64,000 nt of DNA from Sphingobium cyanobacteriorum (GTDB taxonomy: Bacteria; Pseudomonadota; Alphaproteobacteria; Sphingomonadales; Sphingomonadaceae), in NCBI RefSeq assembly GCF_030580935.1, contig NZ_JAUQOM010000002.1:496001-560000 (forward strand). The letters run 5' to 3'. The notes under the pieces are model-generated. The model did no database searches and was not told the DNA's origin. It was given only the letters and a program-made list of their open reading frames with translations. This document shows positions 18,737 through 30,092 of the stretch, piece after piece (the first letter of the stretch is position 1; every line of letters starts with the position of its first letter). The position numbers and the translations under genes were made by a program.

Positions 18737-19789
18737 ATGCATGGCTGGCTCATCCTCGACAAACCGCATGGCCTTGGCTCGACCCAGGCGGTCAGCGCGG
18801 TCAAGCGCGCGCTGCGTATCCAGAGGGAAGCGACGGGCGGCGCCGGCAAATGGAAGGTCGGTCATGGCGGCACGCTCGATCCGCTGGCGACCGGCGTGCT
18901 GCCGATCGCGATCGGCGAAGCCACCAAGCTGGCGGGGCGCATGCTCGACAGTGACAAGATTTACGATTTTGCTGTAACTTTCGGTGTTCAGACCGACACG
19001 CTCGACCTGGAAGGCGCGGTGATCGCGACCAGCGATGTGCGACCGACATGGGCGGATGTGGAGGCGGTGCTGCCGCGCTTCACCGGCCCGATCGAACAGG
19101 CGCCGCCCGCCTATAGCGCCATCCTGATCGACGGCCGGCGCGCCTATGACCTCGCCCGCAAGGGGGAAGAGGTCGAAATGAAGCTGCGGTCGGTGACGAT
19201 ATATGGGCTGCACATTTCCTCGCTCCAGGGCGCAGAGGATAGCGCAGCTTGCCCGCAAGGCGGGCTGGCGCAGCTTGGAGAGGGGGAGGGCGCGCCACCC
19301 CCCTCTCCAACTCCGGCCAGGCAGCACGCCGCCAAGCCTTCACACCCTCTCCCCCGTGGGGAGAGGATCTCCGCCATCACCCTGACCGCCCATGTCTCCA
19401 AGGGCACCTATATCCGCTCCCTCGCCCGCGACATTGCGCTGGCGCTCGGCACGGTCGGCCATGTCACCATGCTGCGCCGGGTCAAGGCCGGGCCGTTCAC
19501 GCTGGAATCCGCGATTTCGCTGGACAAATTGGATGAAGCTGCTAGGGGCGGCACCATCGGCGGGCTTTTGCTGCCGTTGACGGCGGGGCTGGACGACATC
19601 CCGGCTCTCCCCGTCTCTCCCGATCAGGCGCTGGCTCTCCGTCAGGGGAAGGTGCTGTCGGGGTCCGACACTGCCACCGGCCTTCATCTGGCGTTCGACG
19701 GGTCCATGCCCGTGGCGCTGGTCGAAGCGCAGGACGGAGAGATCCGGGTGGTGCGCGGTTTCAACCTGATGTCGAGGGAAGACGACTAG
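18737..19789 (+). CDS. truB: tRNA pseudouridine-55 synthase, with an in-frame repeat insert
   Basis: TruB converts U55 of the tRNA T-loop to pseudouridine. The catalytic aspartate is in KVGHGGTLDPLATGVLP (Asp48). The family motifs LILDKPHGLGSTQAVSAVKR, QAPPAYSAILIDGRRAY and SKGTYIRSLARDIALALG are intact. At 350 residues it is about 40-50 longer than usual. The excess is one block, about residues 163-212 (19222-19372), that reads through GC-rich palindromes and has no family counterpart. It splits the strand SVTIYGLHISS from ISAITLTAHVSKGTY. The insert keeps the frame, so the enzyme may still work with a surface loop. rpsO begins on the base after the stop. Confidence 0.92.
   Translation: MHGWLILDKPHGLGSTQAVSAVKRALRIQREATGGAGKWKVGHGGTLDPLATGVLPIAIGEATKLAGRMLDSDKIYDFAVTFGVQTDTLDLEGAVIATSDVRPTWADVEAVLPRFTGPIEQAPPAYSAILIDGRRAYDLARKGEEVEMKLRSVTIYGLHISSLQGAEDSAACPQGGLAQLGEGEGAPPPSPTPARQHAAKPSHPLPRGERISAITLTAHVSKGTYIRSLARDIALALGTVGHVTMLRRVKAGPFTLESAISLDKLDEAARGGTIGGLLLPLTAGLDDIPALPVSPDQALALRQGKVLSGSDTATGLHLAFDGSMPVALVEAQDGEIRVVRGFNLMSREDD
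19222..19372. repeat. Palindromic element inserted in truB
   Basis: The block holds several inverted repeats: GGAGAGGGGG about 19277-19286 against CCCCCTCTCC just downstream, and a perfect CCTCTCCCC (19346-19354) / GGGGAGAGG (19358-19366) hairpin with loop CGT. It also repeats GCGCAG and CCCGC-type words. It resembles intergenic palindromes of this lineage and lies in the reading frame without a stop. Confidence 0.7.
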
Positions 19790-20059
19790 ATGACGATTAC
19801 TGCCGAGCGCAAGGAAGCGCTGATCAAGGAATATGCCCGCGTTGAAGGTGACACGGGTTCGCCAGAGGTTCAGGTTGCTATCCTGACCGAGCGGATCACC
19901 AACCTGACCGAGCATTTCAAGGGTCACCACAAGGATAATCATAGCCGTCGTGGTCTGCTGATGATGGTCAACAAGCGTCGTTCGCTGCTGGACTATCTCA
20001 AGAAGAAGGATCAGGCGCGTTACACCGACCTGATCGGCAAGCTGGGCCTGCGCAAGTAA
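19790..20059 (+). CDS. rpsO: 30S ribosomal protein S15
   Basis: S15 is a primary 16S rRNA binder of the small subunit. The 89 residues match the family throughout ([63 protein letters not shown]). It starts immediately after the truB stop. An intrinsic-type hairpin separates it from pnp, the classical rpsO-pnp arrangement. Confidence 0.98.
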   Translation: MTITAERKEALIKEYARVEGDTGSPEVQVAILTERITNLTEHFKGHHKDNHSRRGLLMMVNKRRSLLDYLKKKDQARYTDLIGKLGLRK

Positions 20060-20074
20060 GTCCGCTACAAAGGG

Positions 20075-20096
20075 ACGGCCCCATTCGGGGCCGTTT
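20075..20096 (+). terminator. Hairpin terminator/processing site between rpsO and pnp
   Basis: ACGGCCCC, ATTC loop and GGGGCCGT make a perfect 8-bp stem followed by TTTCC, 15 bases after rpsO. The short T run suggests partial termination with read-through into pnp or RNase processing. Confidence 0.7.
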
Positions 20097-20235
20097 CCGA
20101 TTCTGGAATGGGGCGCAATTCGGCGCCCTGTTGCATATCAGGGGCCAGATGATGCCCCGACACCGCAGCGGGCCGGTTAGCCCGCAACACAGGCCCCGCC
20201 CGGCAATAGGGCCGACGCGGGCGAAGGAAAAAACT

Positions 20236-22575
20236 ATGTTCGACGTCAAGAAAGTATCTATCGAGCTGGCCGGCAAGACGCTGACCCTCGAAACCGGCCG
20301 TATCGCGCGTCAGGCTGACGCCGCCGTGCTGGCCACCTATGGCGAAACCGTGGTGCTGTGCGCCGTGACCGCCGCCAAGAGCGTGAAGGAAGGGCAGGAT
20401 TTCTTCCCGCTGACCGTTCACTATCAGGAAAAATATTCCGCCGCCGGCCGCATCCCCGGCGGCTTCTTCAAGCGTGAGCGCGGCGCGACCGAAAAGGAAA
20501 CGCTGGTTTCCCGCCTGATCGACCGTCCGATCCGCCCGCTGTTCCCCGAAGGCTTCTATAACGAAATCAACGTCATCGCTCAGGTTCTGAGCTTCGATGG
20601 CGAAAGCGAGCCGGACATTGTGGCAATGATCGCCGCGTCGGCTGCACTCACCCTGTCGGGCGTGCCCTTCATGGGGCCGATCGGCGCGGCGCGCGTCGGC
20701 TACAAGGATGGCGAATATCAGCTCAACCCGTCGCTGGACGAGGTCAAGACCGGCGAACTCGACCTGGTCGTCGCTGCCACCGGCAATGCCGTGATGATGG
20801 TCGAATCCGAAGCCAGGGAATTGTCGGAAGATATCATGCTGGGCGCCGTCCTGTTCGCCCATGAAGCGAGCAAGAAGGTCGCCAACGCGATCATCGACCT
20901 GGCGGAAAAGGCCGCGAAGGAACCCTGGGATATCGCCAAGGGCGACAATCTCGACGACCTCAAGAAGAAGCTGAAGAAGCTGATCGGCAAGGACATTGCC
21001 GCCGCTTACAAGCTGACCGACAAGTCGGCCCGCTCGAACGCGCTCAATGAAGCCCGCGCCAAGGCGAAGGCCAGCTTCACCGCCGAGGGCCTGGACGCCC
21101 AGACCGTCATGGCCGGCATCAAGCTGACCAAGAAGCTGGAAGCGGAAATCGTCCGCGGCGCCATCCTCAAGGACGGCAAGCGCATCGACGGCCGCACCAC
21201 CACCCAGATCCGCCCGATCGAGGCGATGGTCGGCTTCCTGCCCCGCACCCATGGCTCGGCCCTGTTCACGCGCGGTGAAACGCAGTCCATCTGCACCACC
21301 ACGCTGGGCACCAAGGACGCCGAGCAGATGATCGACGGCCTCACTGGCCTGCATTATGAAAACTTCATGCTGCACTATAACTTCCCGCCCTATTCGGTCG
21401 GTGAAGTCGGCCGCTTCGGCGCGCCGGGTCGTCGTGAAGTGGGCCATGGCAAGCTCGCATGGCGCGCGCTCCACCCCGTGCTGCCCAGCAAGGACGAGTT
21501 CCCCTACACGATCCGCGTCCTGTCCGACATTACCGAATCGAACGGTTCTTCCTCGATGGCGACCGTCTGTGGCGGTTCGCTCTCGATGATGGACGCCGGC
21601 GTGCCCCTGAAGCGCCCGGTTTCGGGCATCGCCATGGGCCTGATCCTGGAAGGCAAGGACTTTGCCGTCCTGTCCGACATATTGGGTGACGAAGATCATC
21701 TGGGCGACATGGACTTCAAGGTCGCGGGCACGGAAGCCGGCATCACCACGATGCAGATGGACATCAAGGTTGCCGGCATCACGCAGGAAATCTTCGAGGT
21801 CGCGCTGCGTCAGGCGAAGGAAGGCCGTGCGCACATCCTGGGCGAAATGAGCAAGGCGCTGGCATCGACCCGCACCGAACTGTCGGCCCACGCCCCCCGC
21901 ATCGAAACCTTGCAGATCGACAAGTCGAAGATTCGCGAAGTCATCGGCACCGGCGGCAAGGTGATCCGCGAGATCGTCGCCGAAACCGGCGCGAAGGTCG
22001 ACATTGACGACGAGGGCCTGATCAAGATCAGTTCGTCCGACCCGGCGCAGATCGAAGCGGCCCGCAAGTGGATCCTTGGCATCACGCAGGAAGCGGAAGT
22101 CGGCAAGATTTATGATGGCAAGGTCGTCAATATCGTCGATTTCGGCGCCTTCGTGAACTTCATGGGTGGCAAGGACGGCCTTGTCCACGTCTCCGAAATG
22201 AAGAATGAGCGCGTGGAAAAGCCCACCGATGTCGTGTCGGAAGGGCAGGAAGTGAAGGTCAAGGTTCTCGAAATCGACCCGCGCGGCAAGGTGCGCCTGT
22301 CGATGCGCGTCGTCGATCAGGAAACCGGCGCGGAACTTGAGGATACCCGTCCTGCCCGCGAACCGCGCGAACCCCGTGGCGCCAGAGAAGATGGGCGCGG
22401 CCCGCGCCGTGACGGTGGCGGTGATCGTGGCCCCAGGGGCGAAGGGCGCGGCGATCGCGGTCGTGGCCCGCGCCGTGACGGCGGTGATCGTGGCCCGCGT
22501 CGCGAACGCAGCGAAGGCGGCAATGATGACGGTCCCGCGCCGGGTGGCCTGCCCGACTTCCTGACCCAGGACTGA
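20236..22575 (+). CDS. pnp: Polyribonucleotide nucleotidyltransferase (PNPase)
   Basis: PNPase is a phosphorolytic 3'-5' exoribonuclease of the RNA degradosome. The start chosen gives [21 protein letters not shown], the family N-terminus; the longer upstream reading is non-conserved. Two RNase PH domains are present, the second with [19 protein letters not shown] and [17 protein letters not shown]. The KH domain ([20 protein letters not shown]) and S1 domain ([20 protein letters not shown]) follow. The tail, about residues 705-779, is an unusual Arg/Gly/Asp-rich run of GDRGPRG- and [12 protein letters not shown] repeats ending [10 protein letters not shown], a likely RNA- or protein-binding extension. 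Confidence 0.97.
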   Translation: MFDVKKVSIELAGKTLTLETGRIARQADAAVLATYGETVVLCAVTAAKSVKEGQDFFPLTVHYQEKYSAAGRIPGGFFKRERGATEKETLVSRLIDRPIRPLFPEGFYNEINVIAQVLSFDGESEPDIVAMIAASAALTLSGVPFMGPIGAARVGYKDGEYQLNPSLDEVKTGELDLVVAATGNAVMMVESEARELSEDIMLGAVLFAHEASKKVANAIIDLAEKAAKEPWDIAKGDNLDDLKKKLKKLIGKDIAAAYKLTDKSARSNALNEARAKAKASFTAEGLDAQTVMAGIKLTKKLEAEIVRGAILKDGKRIDGRTTTQIRPIEAMVGFLPRTHGSALFTRGETQSICTTTLGTKDAEQMIDGLTGLHYENFMLHYNFPPYSVGEVGRFGAPGRREVGHGKLAWRALHPVLPSKDEFPYTIRVLSDITESNGSSSMATVCGGSLSMMDAGVPLKRPVSGIAMGLILEGKDFAVLSDILGDEDHLGDMDFKVAGTEAGITTMQMDIKVAGITQEIFEVALRQAKEGRAHILGEMSKALASTRTELSAHAPRIETLQIDKSKIREVIGTGGKVIREIVAETGAKVDIDDEGLIKISSSDPAQIEAARKWILGITQEAEVGKIYDGKVVNIVDFGAFVNFMGGKDGLVHVSEMKNERVEKPTDVVSEGQEVKVKVLEIDPRGKVRLSMRVVDQETGAELEDTRPAREPREPRGAREDGRGPRRDGGGDRGPRGEGRGDRGRGPRRDGGDRGPRRERSEGGNDDGPAPGGLPDFLTQD

Positions 22576-22602
22576 TCGCGCAGCCATGCGGCTGACAAGA
22601 AA

Positions 22603-22635
22603 GGGGGCGTCCGGTCGAACCGGGCGCCCTTTTTC
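22603..22635 (+). terminator. Intrinsic terminator of pnp
   Basis: GGGCGTCCGGT (22605-22615) pairs with ACCGGGCGCCC (22619-22629) with one mismatch around a CGA loop, followed by five T. It marks the end of the rimP-pnp operon. Confidence 0.85.
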
Positions 22636-22721
22636 GTCGCAATGATCGCGAACGGCTGATTTCGATCAATGCGCAGGCGTAAGGTTCTGCTACTGTAACG
22701 AACATCTATCCGGGGAATGTC

Positions 22722-23740
22722 ATGCAGAGGCGTAATGAGCGCTTTGTCGAACGGTTGCCGCTCGTCCTTGACCGGCCGGCCTATGCCTATGGGCTGAGCC
22801 TGATCTTCTGCCTCGCGGCATTGCTGCTGCGCTTCGCGGCCGAACCGCTGCTGCCCACCGGCTATCCCTTCGTCACCTTCTTTCCCGCGGTCATCCTCTC
22901 CTCCTTCCTGTTCGGGGTGCGGCCGGGCATTTTCACCGCCATTTTATGCGGGCTGCTGTCATGGTACATGTTCATCCCGCCGTTCCACAGCCTGATGATG
23001 AACCCGCCCGTCGCCGTGGCGATGATCTTCTACACCGGCGTCGTCAGCATCGACATTCTGCTGATCCACTTCATGCAGCGCGCCAATTTCCACCTGGCGG
23101 TGGAGCGCGAACGCAGCCGGACCCTGGCCGACAATCGGGAATTGCTGTTCCGCGAACTCCAGCATCGCGTGTCGAACAATCTTCAGGTCGTCGCCGCCAT
23201 GCTGTCGCTGCAACGGCGACAGGTCGACCATGCGGACGCCAGGCGTGCGCTGGATGATGCGTCGGAACGGCTGGCACTGGTGGGGCGCATCAGCCGGGCG
23301 CTCTACGATCCGTCCGGGGCAGGGCAGGATATGCGCAATTTCCTGTCCACCCTTGCGGCCGACATTATCGGCGCCAGCGGCCGTGACGATGTGCGGGTGG
23401 ACATGCTGGTGCCCGATGCGATTCAGCTCGATGCCGGCGTCGCCGTCCCCTTCGCCCTGATCGTCGCGGAAACGATCAGCAACGCGATCGAACATGGCCT
23501 GCCCGACCGGGGGGCTGTATTCGCATCTCGCTGGACAGGGGCGATGACAGGCTCTGCCTCCAGATCGCCGATGATGGCCGGGGCATTGCACCGGGTTTCC
23601 AGATGGATACGCAACAATCGCTCGGCCTGCGCATCGCCCATGCGCTGGCGACGCAACTGGGCGGCCGGTTTGCGCTGGGACCGGGGCAGGCGGGCGGTGC
23701 GGTGGCCCGGCTTGATCTGCCCGCAACGGCGGCCTGTTGA
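22722..23740 (+). pseudogene. HisKA_2 sensor histidine kinase, frameshifted in a G run
   Basis: The N-terminus has a DUF4118-like four-helix sensor (about 22-115: YAYGLSLIFCLAALLL, GYPFVTFFPAVILSSFLFG). A HisKA_2 phosphoacceptor motif follows (FRELQHRVSNNLQVVAAML), then the start of an ATPase domain with an intact N box (IVAETISNAIEHGLPDRG). At the six-G run 23509-23514 the frame is lost. Adding one G restores GCIRISLDRGDDRLCLQIAD, DGRGIAPG and a normal end at TGA 23738-23740. Without that G, the original frame runs on as nonsense into bamD. This is either a real single-base deletion, a phase-variable run, or a sequencing error. The ATG follows GGGGAA. Confidence 0.8.
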
Positions 23741-23795
23741 CCGCAGCCCCATTCTGCCGCTTGGCGGCGGCGTGTCCCTCGGCTATGACCCGCCC

Positions 23796-24572
23796 ATGCT
23801 GATCAAAAATCTGTCGCGCGTCGCGGCTCCCGCCCTGCTCGCCATCCTGCTTTCGGGGTGCTCGACCTCGAAGAACAAGGCCGACACCCTCTATGTCGCG
23901 CGCGACGTGTCGACGCTTTACAACAGCGGCAAGGCGCGGCTCGATCGCGGCCAGTACAAGCTTGCCGCTGCCCTGTTCGACGAAGTCGAGCGCCAGCACC
24001 CCTATTCGCCCTGGGCGCGCCGGGCGCAGCTCATGTCGGCGTTCAGCTATTATCTGAACCGCGATTATGCCGAATCCATTTCCGCGTCGCAGCGTTTCCT
24101 GTCGATCCACACCGGCAACAAGGATGCGCCCTACGCTTATTATCTGATCGCGCTCTGCTACTATGAACAGATTGCCGACGTGACCCGCGATCAGAAGATC
24201 ACGCAGCAGTCGCTCGATGCGCTGGGTGAACTGATCCGCCGCTATCCCGACACCCGCTATGCCGCCGATGCGCGGCTCAAGGTCGACCTGGTCAACGATC
24301 ATCTCGCCGGCAAGGAAATGGAGGTTGGCCGCTTCTACCAGCGCCGTGGCCAATGGCTCGCCGCCACGCTGCGCTTCCGCGCCGTGATCGACAAATATCA
24401 GACCACCACCCACACGCCCGAAGCGCTCGAACGGCTGGTCGAATCCTATCTCTCGCTCGGCATCCCCGCCGAAGCGCAGAAGGCCGCCGCCGTGCTGGGC
24501 CGCAACTATCCCGGCTCCGAATGGTATGAGCGCAGCTATAAGCTGATGGAGCGGCATGGCGGCAAGGCCTGA
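23796..24572 (+). CDS. bamD: Outer membrane assembly lipoprotein BamD
   Basis: BamD is the essential TPR lipoprotein of the BAM complex that inserts outer-membrane beta-barrels. The chosen ATG gives a lipoprotein signal, MLIKNLSRVAAPALLAILLS, with lipobox LSGC. TPR motifs follow (LYNSGKARLDRGQYKLAAALFDEVERQHPYSPWARRAQ, broken here for length; DAPYAYYLIALCYYEQI; GRFYQRRGQWLAATLRF). 258 residues is normal. The preceding kinase frame runs into it without a stop only because of the frameshift; this is not a true fusion. recN follows, as in many alphaproteobacteria. Confidence 0.94.
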   Translation: MLIKNLSRVAAPALLAILLSGCSTSKNKADTLYVARDVSTLYNSGKARLDRGQYKLAAALFDEVERQHPYSPWARRAQLMSAFSYYLNRDYAESISASQRFLSIHTGNKDAPYAYYLIALCYYEQIADVTRDQKITQQSLDALGELIRRYPDTRYAADARLKVDLVNDHLAGKEMEVGRFYQRRGQWLAATLRFRAVIDKYQTTTHTPEALERLVESYLSLGIPAEAQKAAAVLGRNYPGSEWYERSYKLMERHGGKA

Positions 24573-24629
24573 CGCCACCATGATAGCGTCCCCCAGCCTT
24601 CGCCGGGAAGACGTTTCAGGACGAACGCC

Positions 24630-26294
24630 ATGCTGACCGCGCTTGCCATCCGCAATGTCGTGCTGATCGAGGCGCTGGACCTGGAGTTCGGCGCGGGCCT
24701 TTCCGTGCTGACCGGCGAAACCGGCGCGGGCAAATCGATCCTGCTCGATTCGCTGGGGCTGGCGCTGGGCGCGCGCGCTGACAGCGGCCTTGTCCGCAAT
24801 GGGGAGGCGCAGGCCAGCGTCATCGCCGCCTTCGAAGCGCCCGCCGCCGACCATCGCGCCACCGCGCTGCTGGTCGACAATGGCATCGCCATCGAACCGG
24901 GCGAACCGCTGCTGATCCGCCGCCTGGTGAAGGCTGACGGCGGCAGCCGCGCCTTCGTCAATGATCAGCCCTGCTCGGCCGCGCTGCTGCGCGATCTGGG
25001 CGGATCGCTGGTCGAAATTCACGGCCAGCATGATGATCGCGGCCTGCTCAACCCGCGTGGCCACCGCGCACTGCTCGACAGCTATGGCCGCTGCGATACC
25101 GCTGCCGTCGCCACCGCCCATGCCGGTTGGCGCGCCGCCACCGACGCGCTGGCGCAAGCGCGCACGATCGTTGCCAATGCCGCGCGCGATTGCGACTATC
25201 TGACCCACGCGGTCGAGGAATTGCGTAAATTCGCTCCTGAACCCGGCGAGGAAGCGACCCTGGCCGAAGCCCGCGCGACGATGCAGAAGGGCGCGCGCCT
25301 GACCGACGACCTTGCCATCGTCAACGATTGCCTGACCGGATCGGACGGCGGCCTTGCCCAGTTGCGCCAGGCGGCCCGGCGGCTCGACCGCATTGCCGGC
25401 GAAGAACCCTTGCTGACCGCCGTGCTCGAAGCGCTCGACCGCGCCGTGGCGGAAGCGGGGGAGGCGGAGGACCGCCTTGCCGAAGCCGCCGAGGCGTTGA
25501 GCTTCGATCCCGCCCGCCTCGACAGCATCGAAACCCGCCTGTTCGACCTGCGCGGCCTCGCCCGCAAGCATCAGGTCCAGCCCGACGACCTTGCCGCCCT
25601 GCGGGACGAGATGGCCGCGAAACTGGCCGCGATCGAGGGTGGGGAAGAGCATATCGCCGCGCTCGAAAAGGATGTCGCCGCCAAGGCCGCCACCTATCGC
25701 GCCGCCGCGCAAGCCCTGTCGGGCGAGCGGCAGATGGCGGCCGCCCGCCTCGACGCCGCCGTCGCCGCCGAACTCGCGCCACTCAAGCTCGACGCGGCGC
25801 GCTTCCGCACCATCGTCGCCCAGACCGACGAGGGCCAGTGGAGCGCGCACGGCATGGACCGGGTTGAGTTTGAAATCTCGACCAACCCCGGCGCGCCCTT
25901 CGCGCCGCTCGCCAAGATCGCCAGCGGCGGCGAACTGTCGCGCTTCATCCTCGCGCTCAAGGTCGCGCTGGCGGAGCGGGGCGGGGCGGACACGCTGATC
26001 TTTGACGAGATCGACCGGGGCGTGGGCGGCGCGGTGGCCGACGCGATCGGCGAACGCCTCGCCCGCCTCGCGCAGAGCAACCAGATCCTCGTCGTCACCC
26101 ACAGCCCGCAGGTCGCCGCGCGCGGGGCGGGGCATCTGCTCATCGCCAAGTCCAGCGACGGCACCGTCACCCGCACCGGCGTCCACGCGCTGGACGACGC
26201 TGAGCGGCGCGAGGAAATCGCCCGAATGCTGTCCGGCGCGGAAATCACCGCCGAAGCCCGCGCACAGGCGGAACGCTTGCTGGAGCGGGTTTGA
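24630..26294 (+). CDS. recN: DNA repair protein RecN
   Basis: RecN is an SMC-like ATPase acting on double-strand breaks. The Walker A is VLTGETGAGKSILLDSL (about 27-43). A Q-loop region with LVEIHGQHDDRGL follows, then a long Ala/Glu/Arg-rich coiled coil (about 160-370), signature LSRFILALKVAL, Walker B TLIFDEIDRGVGG and the distal VVTHSPQVAA. 554 residues is the family length. No LexA box was identified in the 57-base gap after bamD. Confidence 0.96.
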   Translation: MLTALAIRNVVLIEALDLEFGAGLSVLTGETGAGKSILLDSLGLALGARADSGLVRNGEAQASVIAAFEAPAADHRATALLVDNGIAIEPGEPLLIRRLVKADGGSRAFVNDQPCSAALLRDLGGSLVEIHGQHDDRGLLNPRGHRALLDSYGRCDTAAVATAHAGWRAATDALAQARTIVANAARDCDYLTHAVEELRKFAPEPGEEATLAEARATMQKGARLTDDLAIVNDCLTGSDGGLAQLRQAARRLDRIAGEEPLLTAVLEALDRAVAEAGEAEDRLAEAAEALSFDPARLDSIETRLFDLRGLARKHQVQPDDLAALRDEMAAKLAAIEGGEEHIAALEKDVAAKAATYRAAAQALSGERQMAAARLDAAVAAELAPLKLDAARFRTIVAQTDEGQWSAHGMDRVEFEISTNPGAPFAPLAKIASGGELSRFILALKVALAERGGADTLIFDEIDRGVGGAVADAIGERLARLAQSNQILVVTHSPQVAARGAGHLLIAKSSDGTVTRTGVHALDDAERREEIARMLSGAEITAEARAQAERLLERV

Positions 26295-26301
26295 GTCTTT
26301 T

Positions 26302-26370
26302 CGTCATTGCGCGCGTAGCGAAGCAATCCATGTTGCGGCCTTGGATCGCTTCGCTACGCTCGCAATGACG
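26302..26370. repeat. Extragenic palindrome after recN (29-bp arms)
   Basis: The arms 26302-26330 and 26342-26370 are inverted copies differing at two positions, around an 11-base centre. The core word is CATTGCGAGCGTAGCGAAGC. This matches the REP-like palindrome widely seen between alphaproteobacterial genes. It can form a long hairpin between recN and the next gene. Confidence 0.8.
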
Positions 26371-26385
26371 AGGAATCGGAGAAGC

Positions 26386-26760
26386 ATGACCCATAACCGT
26401 AGAGACATGCTGAGCCTGACCGCCGCCGCGCTCGCCGTCAGCGCCATCCCCGCCGCCGCGCAGGCGGCCGGACCGCGTTACGGCCTGATCGGCCAGATGC
26501 TCAGCCAACCCGGCAAGCGCGACGAATTGGTCGGCTATCTTCGCGACGCGACCGGCGCGATGCCCGGCTGTCTCTCCTATGTCATCGCGCTCGACGCCGC
26601 GAACCCGGACGCGATCTGGATCACCGAAGTCTGGGACAGCCGCGAAAGCCACGCCGCCTCGCTCAAGCTCCCCGCCGTGCAGGCCGCCATCGCCAAGGCC
26701 CGCCCGATCATCGCCGGCTTTGGCCAGAGGTTCGAGACGATTCCGGTGGCGGGGGTATAA
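26386..26760 (+). CDS. Exported antibiotic biosynthesis monooxygenase (ABM) domain protein
   Basis: The start follows CGGAGAAGC and gives 124 residues. The N-terminus (MTHNRRDMLSLTAAALAVSA) looks like a twin-arginine signal with an Ala-rich cleavage region (IPAAAQA). The rest is a dimeric alpha+beta barrel of the ABM/quinol monooxygenase type (YGLIGQMLSQPGKRDELVGY, MPGCLSYVIALD, IWITEVWDSRESHAASL). The family includes cofactor-free oxygenases and haem oxygenases; the substrate here is unknown. Export is unusual for this family. Confidence 0.75.
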   Translation: MTHNRRDMLSLTAAALAVSAIPAAAQAAGPRYGLIGQMLSQPGKRDELVGYLRDATGAMPGCLSYVIALDAANPDAIWITEVWDSRESHAASLKLPAVQAAIAKARPIIAGFGQRFETIPVAGV

Positions 26761-26804
26761 TGGGCACGGCGCTCCCGCTTTCGCTGGAGCACGACAGCGG
26801 TTAA

Positions 26805-28925
<2,121 letters not shown>

Positions 28926-28937
28926 GACGGAGCGCTC

Positions 28938-29813
28938 TCAGGCCGCCGCCGCCAGCTTGTCCTGCGTCCGGGTCGTAAAATCACCTGCATCATGGCGTTC
29001 GTGCAATTGTTCGTTCAGCGGCCCGGTGATGCGGTTGACGATGCGCCCGCGCGTCACCGCCGGGCGCGCATCGACCTGTTCGGCCCAGCGCATCACATTC
29101 CGGTAGCTGGCGGTATCCAGGAAGATGTTCGCCCCTTCATAGCTGCGCCCCAGGGCAATATTGCCATACCAGGGCCAGATGGCGATATCGGCGATCGTAT
29201 AGCTGTCGCCCGCGACAAAGGCGCTATCCGCCAGCCGCCGGTCGAGCACGTCGAACTGCCGCTTCACTTCCATCGTGTAGCGGTTGATCGGATATTCATA
29301 TTTTTCCGGCGCATAGGCGAAGAAATGGCCAAACCCCCCGCCCAGCAGCGGGCCGGTGCCTCCCTGCCAGAACAGCCAGCTCAGCGCCGCCGTTCGTCCC
29401 GCCGGGTCGGTGGGCAGAAATTTGCCGAATTTTTCCGCCAGATACAGCAGGATCGCACCGGATTCGAATATGCGCTGCGGCGGCGATACGCTGTGATCCA
29501 TCAGCGCGGGGATCTTGCTGTTGGGGTTCACCTCCACAAAGCCGCTGGAAAACTGGTCGCCTTCGCTGATGCGGATCAGCCAGGCGTCATATTCGGCTGC
29601 ACTGACCCCGGCCTCCAGCAATTCCTCCAGCATGATCGTGACCTTCTGCCCGTTGGGCGTGCCCATCGAATAGAGCTGGAACGGATGGGCACCGACTGGC
29701 AGCGTCCGGTCATGGGTCGCGCCCGCGATCGGCCGGTTGATATTGGCGAAGGCGCCGCCAGCCTTTTCCTGATCCCAGGTCCAGACTGTGGGCGGCGTAT
29801 AGCTGTCGGTCAT
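28938..29813 (-). CDS. yghU: YghU-type glutathione S-transferase
   Basis: YghU-class (Nu-class) GSTs bind two glutathiones and show disulfide-bond reductase activity. Nearly the whole family pattern can be read: VWTWDQEKAGGAFANINRPI, LPVGAHPFQLYSMGTPNGQK, VTIMLEELLEAGVSAAEYDAW, SSGFVEVNPNSKIPAL, FESGAILLYLAEKFG and RIVNRITGPLNEQLHERHDA. The inner ATG is used (291 residues); an upstream in-frame ATG would add a 27-residue non-conserved leader. It is a single gene, tail to tail with ligA and divergent from groES. Confidence 0.94.
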   Translation of the reverse strand: MTDSYTPPTVWTWDQEKAGGAFANINRPIAGATHDRTLPVGAHPFQLYSMGTPNGQKVTIMLEELLEAGVSAAEYDAWLIRISEGDQFSSGFVEVNPNSKIPALMDHSVSPPQRIFESGAILLYLAEKFGKFLPTDPAGRTAALSWLFWQGGTGPLLGGGFGHFFAYAPEKYEYPINRYTMEVKRQFDVLDRRLADSAFVAGDSYTIADIAIWPWYGNIALGRSYEGANIFLDTASYRNVMRWAEQVDARPAVTRGRIVNRITGPLNEQLHERHDAGDFTTRTQDKLAAAA

Positions 29814-30056
29814 GCGGCATCGCTCCGATGATGGAAATCTGGTGCGCAGGTAGGAACCGGCCCGGTGCCCCGCAACCGGGCAGCGCGCATCCATCCTGAT
29901 TATTTCCCATCCGGCGTCGGGTGGTCATGCCCATGATCCAGCCGCAGCTTCCGTCCATTCCATCGCGCCCCGGATGACGCACAAAGCCGACGGGCCTATA
30001 TCCGGCGTCGGACGACCGATCCTGCCGGGCCAGCGAAATTTTTAGTGCTTTCCGCT
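29814..30056. other. Non-coding stretch between yghU and the groES promoter
   Basis: About 240 bases with no convincing gene on either strand. It must hold the yghU promoter, which was not recognised. The right end leads into the groES control region. Confidence 0.5.
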
Positions 30057-30085
30057 CTTGACCGGCAAAACGACATGACCATATT
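30057..30085 (+). promoter_or_regulatory. Candidate heat-shock (RpoH-like) promoter of groESL
   Basis: CTTGACC (from 30057) and CCATATT (30079-30085) match the CTTG-aa / CCcCATaT pattern of alphaproteobacterial RpoH promoters and also read as a vegetative TTGACC-16-CATATT. The CIRCE operator starts eight bases downstream, over the likely transcription start. Confidence 0.65.
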
Positions 30086-30092
30086 CACGCCG

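Noticed and set aside
20065..22587. 840-codon minus-strand frame over pnp
   Set aside because: Antisense of PNPase; no motif, and PNPase is complete on the plus strand.
22722..24572. A continuous 616-codon frame joining a sensor kinase to BamD
   Set aside because: The part after the six-G run is compositionally nonsense (Trp/Arg-rich) until the BamD lipoprotein start at 23796. The correct kinase end is in the next frame.
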